This document shows, piece after piece, positions 44,374-52,893 of a stretch of 64,000 nt of DNA. The translations under genes were made by a program, and so were the position numbers. The stretch is from Streptomyces poonensis (GTDB lineage: Bacteria; Actinomycetota; Actinomycetes; Streptomycetales; Streptomycetaceae): NCBI RefSeq assembly GCF_014650915.1, contig NZ_BMVW01000024.1:1-64000 (forward strand), read 5' to 3'. Numbering within the stretch: position 1 is the stretch's first letter; every line of letters starts with the position of its first letter. Under the pieces are notes generated by a model, which had not been told where the DNA came from, did no database searches, and saw only the letters and a list, made by a program, of their open reading frames with translations.

Positions 44374-45644
44374 CAGGCTGCGAGGGTGAAGTCGTCGGGG
44401 TTGAAGGGCTTGTCGAGGAGTGGAGCGAGCAGGTGCGCGGCCATCTGCGGGGGGACGGCGTTGCCGATCTGGGAGAACTGCTGGCCCTTGTTGCCCTGCC
44501 ACGGGTAGTCGGCGGGAAAGGTCTGCAGGAGGCCGGCCTCCCGGGCAGTGATCCGGATCGGCTCCGGCACCGCCGGCGCGTCCGTGTCGTTGGCCAGAGC
44601 CGACACTGGTTCGGCAACCCAGGTGCACTCGTTCGCTCGGTGTCCGAAGAACAGCGTGCCTGCCGGCTCGGACAGCGGGCGGACGGTGGCGTTGGCCTGG
44701 TTGTTGCTGCGTAGGGACCAAGACCATCGCTGTGCTTCGGCGGTGAAGGTCGGCGCAGGGGCGCTGGCGGCGCGGTTTTCACGGGTGCCGTGCTTGGCAG
44801 CCCAACCGGCTCCTTCGCGGCGGGACTGCAGGACCACTCCGTCCGGCTGGGGCACCCAGGTGCCGCGCTCCCGGGCGTCGGACAGCGTCTTTCGCGAGCC
44901 GGAAGGGAACGGTTCGGGTCCGCCGCCGGGCCCTCCGCCAGCGCAGACGGTCGGGACGGGTCGGTCGGTCGCGCCCCATCCCAGGGCCTCGGCCATGCTG
45001 ACCCAACGGGCACGGCCCGGACCGAACAGGGATTCCGGCTCCTCGACCTGGGAGTGCGTCGGCGTGGGAGGCTGTGCCGTACGGACCCGGGAGGCGACCA
45101 GGATCGCCCGCCTTCTCGTCTGCGGGACGCCGAAGTCGGCGGCGTTGAGGATCCCGCACCAGACCGAGAAGCCCCATCCGCGCAGGACGGCCGCGTATTG
45201 CTTCCACAACGGCAGGACGTCCGGAACCTCCTCCGTAGCGACCCACTCAGGCTCGCCGACCGTGTTCAGGGCCTGGAGGTAGCGCATCGGCTCAGCCGCC
45301 AGCAGCGACCGCTCGTCACGGCAGGCGGCGAGGAGGCGTTCGCGGGTGTCCCGCCCGGCGGCCAAGTCCTCGACCGCCGCGTGCACCATCGGCTGGTCCA
45401 CCAGACCGAGGCGTTTGCCAGCCATACTCCACGCCTGGCACGGAGGGGAAGCGATCAGCCCACTCGTGCGGCCGATAAAGGGCCCCGTCGGATACATCGC
45501 CACGTCGGCCCGGATCGTCAACTGGCCAGCACGCGCACGGGTCTTGCAGGCCCACTCGTCCCACTCCAGGCCGACATCGCGCACTCCAAGGACACCCAGT
45601 GCTCGGCTCCAGCCACCCGGCCCCGCGAAGAGGTCGAGTATCAC
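44373..45644 (-). CDS. DNA (cytosine-C5) methyltransferase
   Basis: Conserved motifs are clear: motif I ILDLFAGPGGWSRALG at the very N-terminus, motif IV with the catalytic Cys in IASPPCQAWSMAGK, motif VIII FGVPQTRRRAILVAS, and motif X QIGNAVPPQMAAHLL. The variable region before motif IX (GTWVPQPDGV onward) is the target-recognition part. The usual ENV motif VI is not obvious; VATEEVPDV is the nearest stretch. I chose the GTG at 45644 because motif I follows directly; the frame is open to 45722 but that part is not conserved. No partner endonuclease is next to it, so it probably protects the element from host restriction. Confidence 0.85.
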   Translation of the reverse strand: MILDLFAGPGGWSRALGVLGVRDVGLEWDEWACKTRARAGQLTIRADVAMYPTGPFIGRTSGLIASPPCQAWSMAGKRLGLVDQPMVHAAVEDLAAGRDTRERLLAACRDERSLLAAEPMRYLQALNTVGEPEWVATEEVPDVLPLWKQYAAVLRGWGFSVWCGILNAADFGVPQTRRRAILVASRVRTAQPPTPTHSQVEEPESLFGPGRARWVSMAEALGWGATDRPVPTVCAGGGPGGGPEPFPSGSRKTLSDARERGTWVPQPDGVVLQSRREGAGWAAKHGTRENRAASAPAPTFTAEAQRWSWSLRSNNQANATVRPLSEPAGTLFFGHRANECTWVAEPVSALANDTDAPAVPEPIRITAREAGLLQTFPADYPWQGNKGQQFSQIGNAVPPQMAAHLLAPLLDKPFNPDDFTLAA

Positions 45645-45774
45645 GTGGCCAGCCCCAACTTGTCCCGCTTCGAAGCACCCGCATCCCCGCGGCAAGTGAC
45701 GAGGCCATGCTCGGGCCAACATCTGTCCTCGGCGCCCGTCTGCACTTCATCGGCTTCGTCCAGGCGTGTCCTGC

Positions 45775-47724
45775 TCATGCTGCCGATCCAAAGTCGGCTT
45801 GGCTGGGTGCGTGCTTCGTGATTGCACGGGCAGTGATCGCCGTGGAGGCACGGGCAGAGGCGGCGGCCAGTTCGCCGGCTCCGGGCTCGGCGTACCAGGG
45901 GCGCAGGTCGAGCATCGCGGCGCGCATGCCGGTGGCGAAGACCAGAGCGGTGCCCTTGGGCAGGGCGCGGATCGCATCGGCGGGCAGGATCCGCTCCTGC
46001 CGCATCGACACGGACGTCGACTTCCCGGACTCGGACGTTGAGGTGGAGGTCGTCTCGACGTCGTGGTCGCCGATCAGCCGGGAGAGCTTGTCGGCGAAGT
46101 CGGGATCGTCGATGCCGGATCCGATGATCTTGACTGTGGCTGCCGACCACATGGCGTCCATGCCCGCGTCTCCCCAGACCTTCTGGCCCTGGCGGTAGGA
46201 CTGGAGGATGGTGATCGGGATGATCCCGCGCGAGCCCAGGTGGGAGTACAGGTCCGGGAGGTCGCTGATCTTGCAGACGTTGGCGGCCTCGTCGAGGATG
46301 GCCAGGGCGGGTGGGTCGAGGCGGCCGCCGGCGCGTTCGGCCTGGGCGGTCGCGGCCCGCATCACGGAGTCCGCGCACGCCGCGATCAGCGCGGAAGCGC
46401 CGCCTCCGCCGTCCTTCGACAGCAGGTAGAGGGTGTCGGTGGAGGTGACGAACTCCGAGGGCCGGAATTCGGGGACGTCCTTCTGCGGGGTGACCCAGGC
46501 GGCGATCTCGGAGTTGAGCAGGGCGGCGGCGTACTGGCGGGCCGTCTCGTAGATGCCGTCTCTCGTTTCCGGCGGTCCTTCCACGGTGCCCTTCAGCTGC
46601 GCGGCGACGGCGGTGAAGCCGTGGTCGCGAAGGATGTCCAGCGGGGTGCGGTCGGCGGGGAAGGCCAGCCACTGCATGACATCCGTGATGGGCCGTTCGT
46701 CGAGGGCTGCAGCGAGGAAGAGCTGGGACAGGATGTTGCTGCCGGCCTTGGACCAGAAGTCACCCTGCTGGGAGGCGTCCACCGAGGCGGCGAGGAAGTG
46801 CCCGGCCAGACGGCCGGCGCCGTCCAGCGTCTTGGCGTCGGCGAGAGGGTTCCACCACATCGAGCGTTCGGCGTGCGCGATCTGCTGCGGGTCCATCGAC
46901 CACACTCGTCCCACCGCGGCGCGGGCCTCCAGGGTGGTGGTGTACGCGTCGCCGGCCGCCTTGTTGGAGGTCAGCAGGACCGGGCCCGGCGCGTTGAGGA
47001 TGGACGGGATGGCGAGTGACGTGGTCTTGCCGGACCGCGGGGCCATGATCGCGACGGCGACGTCCTCGTACCCCATGCGGACTTCGTGCCTGGTGCCTTG
47101 CAGGTTACCGAGGAGGACGCCGGTGTCCTTGGCGTCGATGCGCTTGGCGTTCTTCAGGCTCGGGCGCAGGGAACGGGCCTTTTCGGTGATCGCCTTGGCC
47201 ATCAGCGGCTCGATGTCCCGGGCCTTGGCCATGCCGGTGATCTTCTTCCGGCCGCCGCTGCGGTTCTTGTGCCGGACCCACAGGAGGGCGGCCACGGCGC
47301 CGAGCGCGAGGAGGAGAGTGATCGGGACGATCCGTGCGCCAATCAGCAGGGAGGTTTTGCTGGCCTGGGGCCAGAGCTGGTCGGGGTGGAGCAGGGCGGC
47401 GGTCGGCTGATACGGCGCCCAGGCGCCTGCGGTGAGGTAGGCGGTGATGTTGCCCGACAGCCAGGCCAGGTGGGACAGGGGGACGAGGACGGCGAGGACT
47501 CCGAGGAGGGCCCGGAAGGCTATGTCGTACCCGTCGGTGGGGTTGTTCGAGGGAGGAGGCAAAGAGCTCTGTGCTTCGGTGCGGGGACGGAGGGGGCAGC
47601 GGGTGCGACCGGGGCCGGCGGGCGGTCGTCGTGCGACGGTGGGTGGTGCCGGCGGAGCTGTGGGACGGGCGGTGAGTGTGCGGATGCGGTCGTCCAGGGC
47701 GAAGGCGACCTGTGCTGCGGGCAC
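45775..47724 (-). CDS. VirD4/TraG-like type IV coupling protein, 649 aa
   Basis: Two membrane helices lie near residues 70-90 (ALLGVLAVLVPLSHLAWL) and 125-148 (IVPITLLLALGAVAALLWV). The cytoplasmic ATPase follows, with Walker A VAIMAPRSGKTTSLAIPS near residue 228 and Walker B PALAILDEAANVCKI near 478. The TraM-binding-like C-terminal part includes GIIPITILQSYRQGQKVWG. Coupling proteins bring DNA to the conjugation channel. A Ser-rich stretch (TTSTSTSESGKSTSVSM) is typical of actinobacterial members. The first 60 residues are Pro/Arg-rich and the start is uncertain. It lies between the accessory gene block and the methyltransferase. Confidence 0.88.
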   Translation of the reverse strand: MPAAQVAFALDDRIRTLTARPTAPPAPPTVARRPPAGPGRTRCPLRPRTEAQSSLPPPSNNPTDGYDIAFRALLGVLAVLVPLSHLAWLSGNITAYLTAGAWAPYQPTAALLHPDQLWPQASKTSLLIGARIVPITLLLALGAVAALLWVRHKNRSGGRKKITGMAKARDIEPLMAKAITEKARSLRPSLKNAKRIDAKDTGVLLGNLQGTRHEVRMGYEDVAVAIMAPRSGKTTSLAIPSILNAPGPVLLTSNKAAGDAYTTTLEARAAVGRVWSMDPQQIAHAERSMWWNPLADAKTLDGAGRLAGHFLAASVDASQQGDFWSKAGSNILSQLFLAAALDERPITDVMQWLAFPADRTPLDILRDHGFTAVAAQLKGTVEGPPETRDGIYETARQYAAALLNSEIAAWVTPQKDVPEFRPSEFVTSTDTLYLLSKDGGGGASALIAACADSVMRAATAQAERAGGRLDPPALAILDEAANVCKISDLPDLYSHLGSRGIIPITILQSYRQGQKVWGDAGMDAMWSAATVKIIGSGIDDPDFADKLSRLIGDHDVETTSTSTSESGKSTSVSMRQERILPADAIRALPKGTALVFATGMRAAMLDLRPWYAEPGAGELAAASARASTAITARAITKHAPSQADFGSAA

Positions 47725-47901
47725 TTCCTGGCGCGTGTGGGGGACGAGGGCCGGGTTCGGGGTTGGGAGGCTGAGCGGAGTGCCGGTGCGCGGTAGCGAG
47801 CTTGGGTCGGTGAGTGCGGCGATCAGGTGTGTCGGTGTGTGCTCGCCGACTCGGGCCTGCCACCCGGGAGGCCGGAAGTCGCTGAGGAGGGTGGTGGCCC
47901 A

Positions 47902-48355
47902 TCAGGCGCCGGTCGGCTCGTGCAGGTCGACGCGTACCGTGCCATCGGGTGAGACGAGCCGGTTGTGGTTGGAGGCTGGTGGCCAGCCGGTACCCAGGAG
48001 TGGTTCCAGCGCGCCGCCGGCGTTCGCCGGGTCGGCGGTGGGATCGGTGAGAGCGTCGGTGAAACCGGCGGTGATCTCGACCGGGGTGTGGGCGCCGAAG
48101 CTCACGTACCAGGCGGGCCGGTCCGGCCCGGAGGCGTGGTGAAGGGTCCACCGCTGGCCGTCTGGGGCGGGCTCCAGGCGCAGGAGCGCCTGCTGGTCGG
48201 GGCTGGAGAGGAGTACGCGCGGCACAAGGGGGCGTGGCCGTAGCTCCAGCCGCAGGCGCGGTGCAGGGGCACGGTGACCAGGCGGGACCGCCCCCGCCGG
48301 CCAGGTGCCGCGGTGCGATGCAGTCGACCTCGACGGTTTCCGGGCTCTGGGGCAT
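47902..48355 (-). pseudogene. Frameshifted DUF317 gene
   Basis: Three frames read in sequence give one DUF317-type protein. From the ATG at 48355: MPQSPETVEVDCIAPRHLAG. Then, after a shift near 48290: LVTVPLHRACGWSYGHAPL. Then, after a second shift near 48230: PRVLLSSPDQQALLRLEPAP and WYVSFGAHTPVEITAGFTDA to the stop at 47902. The conserved DUF317 blocks (PRHLAGGG, SPDQ, TPVEITAGFTDAL) are all present. Both shifts go the same way, so no single frame spans it. It is either inactive or contains two indels. DUF317 proteins are common on Streptomyces mobile elements and have no known function. Confidence 0.65.
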
Positions 48356-48357
48356 GG

Positions 48358-48936
48358 TCACCTCCGCACCGTGTGGGTCGGGCCTGCCGCGAGGGTTGCC
48401 CGCGTGGTCGGGTGCGGCGCCAGGGGTGAAGGGGCGTGCCGGGCAGCGGCGTTGATCTCCTGCAGGGCATGGCCGTGGATGGCCCAGTCGTCGAGGTAGC
48501 TCCAGCACTCGGCGTAGTGCGCGGCGAGGGCGTCGTCGAATGCGGGGGTTCCGGGTTTGGCGTCGGCAGGGAGACTGTCGCGCGTGCGCAGCCACTCCTC
48601 GTGCAGGGCGTCCAGCTTCTCGATCGCGCCTCGTAGGACGCCGAGCTGGTACACCCAGCGGGTCTGCACCGAGGACGGCGGCAGGGCGGCCAGCTGGATG
48701 TCGGCCGTGGCGAGGAGGTGATGGGCGCCGGCGTGGACGGTTTCGAACGCGGCGGCGGTGTCGGTGTCGCGCTGGCTCTGACGCCGTCCGTAGGCGTGGT
48801 CGTCGTACGGCCAGCCGTCCAGGTCGGTGTGCTCGTCGGAGTAGGCGTCCCAGGCGTCGAGGATCTTCTTGCTGTTGCGAATGTAGCCGTCGAGGTGCTG
48901 CAGGGAATCGCGGTGTGCAAGCGGGGCGAAGGAGAT
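48358..48936 (-). CDS. Hypothetical protein with unusual ATC start, 192 aa
   Basis: The whole frame from 48936 is protein-like and helical: HRDSLQHLDGYIRNSKKIL, then AFETVHAGAHHLLATADIQL, then RWVYQLGVLRGAIEKLDAL and YLDDWAIHGHALQEINAAAR. No ATG, GTG or TTG opens this frame before the internal GTG at 48669, which would remove the first 90 residues. The frame begins most naturally at ATC (Ile-Ser-Phe-Ala-Pro), with GAGAGGA placed about ten bases upstream as for a normal start. So the gene uses a rare start, has lost its start, or the base is miscalled. The family is unknown. Its stop is 2 bp from the DUF317 pseudogene start. Confidence 0.6.
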   Translation of the reverse strand: MSFAPLAHRDSLQHLDGYIRNSKKILDAWDAYSDEHTDLDGWPYDDHAYGRRQSQRDTDTAAAFETVHAGAHHLLATADIQLAALPPSSVQTRWVYQLGVLRGAIEKLDALHEEWLRTRDSLPADAKPGTPAFDDALAAHYAECWSYLDDWAIHGHALQEINAAARHAPSPLAPHPTTRATLAAGPTHTVRR

Positions 48937-48955
48937 GGGCGGAGGTCCTCTCGGG

Positions 48956-49774
48956 TCAGCGACGTGCGGCCGGACGGGGGTTGCTCGCGGCCGTCGCCGC
49001 GGCGGTGGTGGTGAGCCGTTGACGCCGGCGGGCGGCGCGGGCCTGGGCGCGGATCGCGCGGAGCCGGGCGGTGTGTGCCGCGACGACCTCCTGCGGTGTC
49101 AGCGGGCTGGGCTGCTGAACGACGCTGTGGTGGGCGGTGGGGTCGTGTATCCCGCGCTGGAGCGGGGCGCCGTCGGCGAGCGCGGTGACGAAGGCGTTCA
49201 CCAGGTGGGTCGGGGTGCGGCCGTCGAGATAGGCGCGCCAGATCAGTGGCCCGTCATGGCCGCCGTGTCCGCGCTCGCGGGTCTCAATACACCGCGACGG
49301 GGCCTCATGGCGGCCGAGGTGCCGCAGCTCAAGGCGGCACATGCCGTCAGGGGAGTGAGCTGTGCCCTGCTCGTCGGTCTCCCAGTTCGCCGCGTGCAGC
49401 ACCTGGAGGACATCCGGCTGCGCGGTCGGCACGGAGCCGAGCAGGTTATCGGTCAGTTGACCGATGAGTTCGGCGGGCACCAGTGCGCCGAATTCGGCGT
49501 GCCAGCCCGGCTCGGTGCCGGTGGGCTCGGCCCGCAGCCGCCACCAGGCGGAGGTGGCGGACTGCGGGTCGAACTGGAGGGTGTACCGGTGGTCGGGGCT
49601 GCGCAGGACGATCTCGGGGCTCAGCGGATCGGAGGTGCGGGTCCATCCGGCAGCGGCCAGGCCATGGGTGACGTGGCGGGCGTCTCCGGGGCCGGCGAGG
49701 TGGCGCGGGGTGGTGTCGAACGGGATCCGCCAGGCGTGCGTGTCGGCGAAGGCGGTGAGCTGCCGTTCGCTCAC
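48956..49774 (-). CDS. DUF317 domain protein, 272 aa
   Basis: Two DUF317 units are visible: the first with TPRHLAGPGDARHVTHGLAA, SPDHRYTLQFDPQSATSAWW and FGALVPAELIGQLTDNLL; the second with DGMCRLELRHLG and DGRTPTHLVNAFVTALADG. The C-terminus is a basic Ala/Arg-rich tail (RAIRAQARAARRRQRL) that could bind nucleic acid. The GTG at 49774 overlaps the stop of the previous gene as GTGA, which fixes the start. The function of the family is unknown. It is one of three DUF317-type genes in this block, and only this one and the one at 50149 are intact. Confidence 0.75.
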   Translation of the reverse strand: MSERQLTAFADTHAWRIPFDTTPRHLAGPGDARHVTHGLAAAGWTRTSDPLSPEIVLRSPDHRYTLQFDPQSATSAWWRLRAEPTGTEPGWHAEFGALVPAELIGQLTDNLLGSVPTAQPDVLQVLHAANWETDEQGTAHSPDGMCRLELRHLGRHEAPSRCIETRERGHGGHDGPLIWRAYLDGRTPTHLVNAFVTALADGAPLQRGIHDPTAHHSVVQQPSPLTPQEVVAAHTARLRAIRAQARAARRRQRLTTTAAATAASNPRPAARR

Positions 49775-50121
49775 CGGCACGAGCAGCCCTCCGGCTCGGG
49801 CGCCGTGGCCAGGAGGGCCTTCAGCTCGTCGAGGGTGTAGTGCAGGTCGTACTGATCGGTCTGCTGCCAGGCGGCGGTGCGCAGCTCCGCTATCAGGGTG
49901 TGCAGGGCGGCGCTGTGGGGGGTGTCCGGGTGGTCGAGGACGGCGCGGGCGAAGGCGCGCAGGGTGTCGCCGAGCTGGATGGGTAGGCCCGTGTACTCGT
50001 CGAGCAGGGGCTCCATCAGGGTGAGCACCTGGCCGGGATCCGGCGTGTCGCGCAAGTACTCGGTGAGCCGGGACAAGATGTCGGTGGCGGTGCGAACGTC
50101 GTTCGCGGTCAGCACGGTCAA
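49771..50121 (-). CDS. Hypothetical helical protein, 116 aa
   Basis: The product is almost entirely helical: LTANDVRTATDILSRLTEYL, then LGDTLRAFARAVLDHPDTP, then LHYTLDELKALLATAPEPEG, with a C-terminal CSC. It starts at a TTG (50121) preceded by AAGGAG seven bases away, and its stop overlaps the GTG of the DUF317 gene. Its place between two DUF317 genes, each preceded by a small helical protein, suggests a repeated gene pair (compare 50949-51335). No family name is known to me. Confidence 0.65.
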   Translation of the reverse strand: MTVLTANDVRTATDILSRLTEYLRDTPDPGQVLTLMEPLLDEYTGLPIQLGDTLRAFARAVLDHPDTPHSAALHTLIAELRTAAWQQTDQYDLHYTLDELKALLATAPEPEGCSCR

Positions 50122-50148
50122 GGGTCTCCTTGAGGACGGTGGCGTCGG

Positions 50149-50952
50149 TCAGCGGCGGGAGCGGGCGCTGGCGACGGTGGTACGGGGACGGGCGGTGGTG
50201 TAAGGCCGACTGTTTCGAACGGAGCTGTGGGCCCAGGCAGCGGCGCGGGCTGCGGCGATGCGGGCCTGCTGCCAGGCGCTGAGCTGGGAGGGCAGGACGG
50301 ACACGGAGGTGGTCCGGATGCGCGCGCTGTACGGCACGCGTCCGCGTGGACGCATCGCGGGCTCCGGACTGGCGAGCGCGGCGGAAAAGCTCTGCACGAG
50401 GTGCATCGGGGTGGTGGCGGTGAAGCTTGCGGTCCAGCCGTGGCCCTGCTCGTCCTCTGCGCCGGACCACCACATCGCGCGGCCGTTCGAGTCCTGCTGG
50501 AACTGCATCCACGCCGATCCGTCCGGACTCACCGCGGTGACGTGCCCAGCGTCGGGCTGTGTGCGCCACCGCTGCTCGTGGAGCGGTGTCCATACGTTGG
50601 GGGCGTGTGCGGAGCGGGGGCGGGTGAGGGCGTCGGTCAGCCCGGCGACGATCTCCACCGGCGTCTGCCGGCCCAGGGTCACCCACCACTCGTCCTGGTG
50701 TCCGCTCGCCTGACCGTGGATGGTCCACCCGCCCGGCAGGGTGTAGGGATCGTAGGTGATGCGGATCTTGCGGTCAGGGCTCTGCAGGGACAGGGGGCCG
50801 CCGGACTTGGACTGGTCCTTCCACCCGGACGCCCGCAGGAACGCGGATACGTGACGCAGATCGCCGCCGCCAGCAAGGGCTCGGGGCTCGACCAGATAGT
50901 GCTGCTCGGCCTGCTCGCCTGGCCCCCAGCCGGTCCACTGCTTCTCCTTCAC
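50149..50952 (-). CDS. DUF317 domain protein, 267 aa
   Basis: Two DUF317 units can be read: EPRALAGGGDLRHVSAFLRA with SPDRKIRITYDPYTLPGGW and LGRQTPVEIVAGLTDALT, then SPDGSAWMQFQQDSNGRAMW and FTATTPMHLVQSFSAALASP. The C-terminus is basic and Ala/Arg-rich. The GTG at 50952 overlaps the upstream stop as GTGA. It is a close structural relative of the gene at 48956-49774, so the two may be tandem duplicates that have diverged. The function is unknown. Confidence 0.75.
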   Translation of the reverse strand: MKEKQWTGWGPGEQAEQHYLVEPRALAGGGDLRHVSAFLRASGWKDQSKSGGPLSLQSPDRKIRITYDPYTLPGGWTIHGQASGHQDEWWVTLGRQTPVEIVAGLTDALTRPRSAHAPNVWTPLHEQRWRTQPDAGHVTAVSPDGSAWMQFQQDSNGRAMWWSGAEDEQGHGWTASFTATTPMHLVQSFSAALASPEPAMRPRGRVPYSARIRTTSVSVLPSQLSAWQQARIAAARAAAWAHSSVRNSRPYTTARPRTTVASARSRR

Positions 50953-51335
50953 CGGCGGCGCCGTACCACCAGCGCGGAGGCAGCCGGTTGCGACTCCGCC
51001 GGACCGGTGGTCGGCCCTGTGCCGACCGCTCTGATGGTGTCCGCGTGCTCGTCGAGGTCCAGACCGATGTCGTCCAGCTGGTTGGCAGCCCGGCCCAGCG
51101 CGAGCCACACCTCGGCGGGCAGGGCGCCGCGCTCGGCCTGGTCCTTGGCGAAGTGCGAACCGGTGATCACCAGAGCGGTAACACGGCCCAGGAGGCCGTC
51201 CTCAGCGTCCAGGACGCGACCAAGGACTTGCGCTGCCTGGCCGGTGGGAAGCTCAGCCAGGTGATGGCTGAGCGCTTGAAGCTGACGGGCGATCTCGTCG
51301 GCGAGGCGGACTGCGTACGGAGGGGGAAGGGTCAT
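50949..51335 (-). CDS. Hypothetical helical protein, 128 aa
   Basis: The protein consists of long helices: YAVRLADEIARQLQALSHHL, then AAQVLGRVLDAEDGLLGRVT, then LGRAANQLDDIGLDLDEHAD, with an RRRR C-terminus. The ATG at 51335 has AGGAGG six bases upstream. It overlaps the following DUF317 gene by GTGA, making a small-helical/DUF317 pair like the one at 49771/48956. It is the first gene of this minus-strand accessory run; the region 51336-51652 upstream should contain its promoter. Confidence 0.65.
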   Translation of the reverse strand: MTLPPPYAVRLADEIARQLQALSHHLAELPTGQAAQVLGRVLDAEDGLLGRVTALVITGSHFAKDQAERGALPAEVWLALGRAANQLDDIGLDLDEHADTIRAVGTGPTTGPAESQPAASALVVRRRR

Positions 51336-51652
51336 GGTCCTCCTGGTGAGGAAGGTCAGAGGTGATGGGCGAGGCGCCGGGACTCGTCAAGGGCGGCCCC
51401 GGGGCGACCGCCAGCCAAGGGGACGACGCGATCTGGGCCCGTGACCACGCAGGCGCGCAGGTAGCGGCGGAAGAGGAGGACGGCAAGACGGGGCTTGCGG
51501 TGACCGGAGATGGGCGGAGGTGTGTGCGGTGTTACGGGAACTCCCAGAAGACAGAGAGGGGTTGGAACGGTCACCAGGTGTCGGGGCATCGACTCGCCGG
51601 CGTGCCGTTCCATGGCGTTGAGGAATGAGGAGATTGTGGTCCGGACGAAGGC
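51336..51652. other. Divergent intergenic region
   Basis: This stretch lies between the minus-strand gene starting at 51335 and the plus-strand gene at about 51653. No convincing coding frame was seen; frames here are Gly/Arg-rich. It probably carries promoters for both directions, but no clear -35/-10 pair stands out. Confidence 0.4.
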
Positions 51653-52096
51653 ATGCGCAGGCGGGCCGGCCGGGGGGGCCAGGCTGACGGTGTGCTGGCG
51701 GCCCTTGGCTTCGCCGACCCGGAGGTGGCCGTTCTCACCCCGCGTGGCTCCAGCTTCCTGGTGGAGGACCCGAACGCGGAGGCGCAGCAGGTGCGGTGGG
51801 AGCACCGGCACGTGCACCGCGCTTCCCTGGTGCTGTTCTGGTTTCCCGAGTCGGAATCGCATCAGCTGATCGCCCCGTACGAGCTGGGCATGATGGCTGC
51901 CGAGCCGACGCCGCTCGCTGTCGGCGTCGGCCCAGCGTATGTCCGACGCAACAACCTCGTGGTCCAGCTCAGCCTTGCGCGGCCGGGCCTGACGGTGCAG
52001 AGCAGGCTGGAGGACACCATCCACCAGGTGCGGGCAGTTCTCGACACGGCCGTGGACGCTGCGGAAGACAATCCGTATTCCGCCGAGCAGCAGTGA
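51653..52096 (+). CDS. Nucleoside 2-deoxyribosyltransferase-like protein, N-terminus unclear
   Basis: The C-terminal 110 residues match the nucleoside 2-deoxyribosyltransferase-like pattern: VLAALGFADPEVAVLTPRG, then RWEHRHVHRASLVLFWFPES, then LIAPYELGMMAAEPTPLAVG and NNLVVQLSLARPGLTVQSRL. The usual N-terminal Gly-rich strand with FLAGP is not seen in this frame; the first 12 residues are Arg/Gly-rich, so the 5' end may be truncated or frameshifted. This is the only plus-strand gene between about 43 and 64 kb that I can support. Enzymes of this group swap bases on deoxynucleosides or act on NAD-like substrates; its role here is unknown. Confidence 0.6.
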   Translation: MRRRAGRGGQADGVLAALGFADPEVAVLTPRGSSFLVEDPNAEAQQVRWEHRHVHRASLVLFWFPESESHQLIAPYELGMMAAEPTPLAVGVGPAYVRRNNLVVQLSLARPGLTVQSRLEDTIHQVRAVLDTAVDAAEDNPYSAEQQ

Positions 52097-52134
52097 TCAG
52101 CCCCCTCCTGCGGCTCACGGCTCCGTGGTCTGAC

Positions 52135-52893
52135 TCACCGGCTCCTGGCGGCTGTGCTCCGGACTGTGACCGGGGTCGGTGGTGCCGCCGACGGGGTGAC
52201 GGTGGGCGCGATGCGGCCCGAGGGGTGCTGGAGCGCGACGTCGATGCCCTGGGCGGTGAGCTGCCGACCCACTTCTCGAACGGCGCGGGCCTGCTCGAAG
52301 GTGTCGATGCCCATCAGGCGGTAGATGCCGGTCTGTTCGTCGTGGACGAAGCCGTTACGGGTCAGCACGGCCGAGGCGGTGTCACCGACGTTGACGGCAG
52401 CGAGGCTGCCGTCGGACTGCCAGGTCAGGACGACCCGGTCCGGATGGGAGGGATGGACGGTCGCGGCTGCGTTGTAGCGGGCCTGGGCAAGCGCTGCGTC
52501 GTAGCGCGCCAGCAGGTCGCCGGTGACCAGCTCGGCGCCGAGGAAGGGATCGTCGCTCAGGGCGATGCCGTTTGGCTCGGCTATGCCGCGGTACGCCTCG
52601 GCGGACAGGCTGCGGGGGGCGACGGCCGCGATGAGGAATCCGTCCCGCTCGTCGTGCCGGTCGAGGATGGCGAGCTGGGCGCCGTCCTTGCGGGTCAGGA
52701 CGGCCGCGTGCTGCAGCGGGTGCTGGGCGAGGGACTCGGCGACGAGGTCCAGGTCCCAGATGCGGTCGGTGAGTTCGGCGAGGTCGTCCTTGTGCTCGAA
52801 TGAGTGGTAGGCGCTGGCCCAGGTGTCGGGCAGTTCGCCGGCGAGGACGTCGGCGAAGGAGACGAGACGCTCTTTGTCAACGTGGTCGTGCAT
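52135..52893 (-). CDS. Hypothetical protein, 252 aa
   Basis: The protein begins HDHVDKERLVSFADVLAGEL and continues with DLAELTDRIWDLDLVAESLA, then QLAILDRHDERDGFLIAAVA, and ends in a segment VLTRNGFVHDEQTGIYRLMG. It reads as two alpha/beta units. The ATG at 52893 has AAGGAA six bases upstream. The same frame runs on upstream without a stop into the next decayed gene, so the start rests on the ribosome site. The tail after RQLTAQGIDV is Pro/Thr/Ala-rich. No family is recognised. It ends 38 bp from the convergent plus-strand gene. Confidence 0.65.
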   Translation of the reverse strand: MHDHVDKERLVSFADVLAGELPDTWASAYHSFEHKDDLAELTDRIWDLDLVAESLAQHPLQHAAVLTRKDGAQLAILDRHDERDGFLIAAVAPRSLSAEAYRGIAEPNGIALSDDPFLGAELVTGDLLARYDAALAQARYNAAATVHPSHPDRVVLTWQSDGSLAAVNVGDTASAVLTRNGFVHDEQTGIYRLMGIDTFEQARAVREVGRQLTAQGIDVALQHPSGRIAPTVTPSAAPPTPVTVRSTAARSR

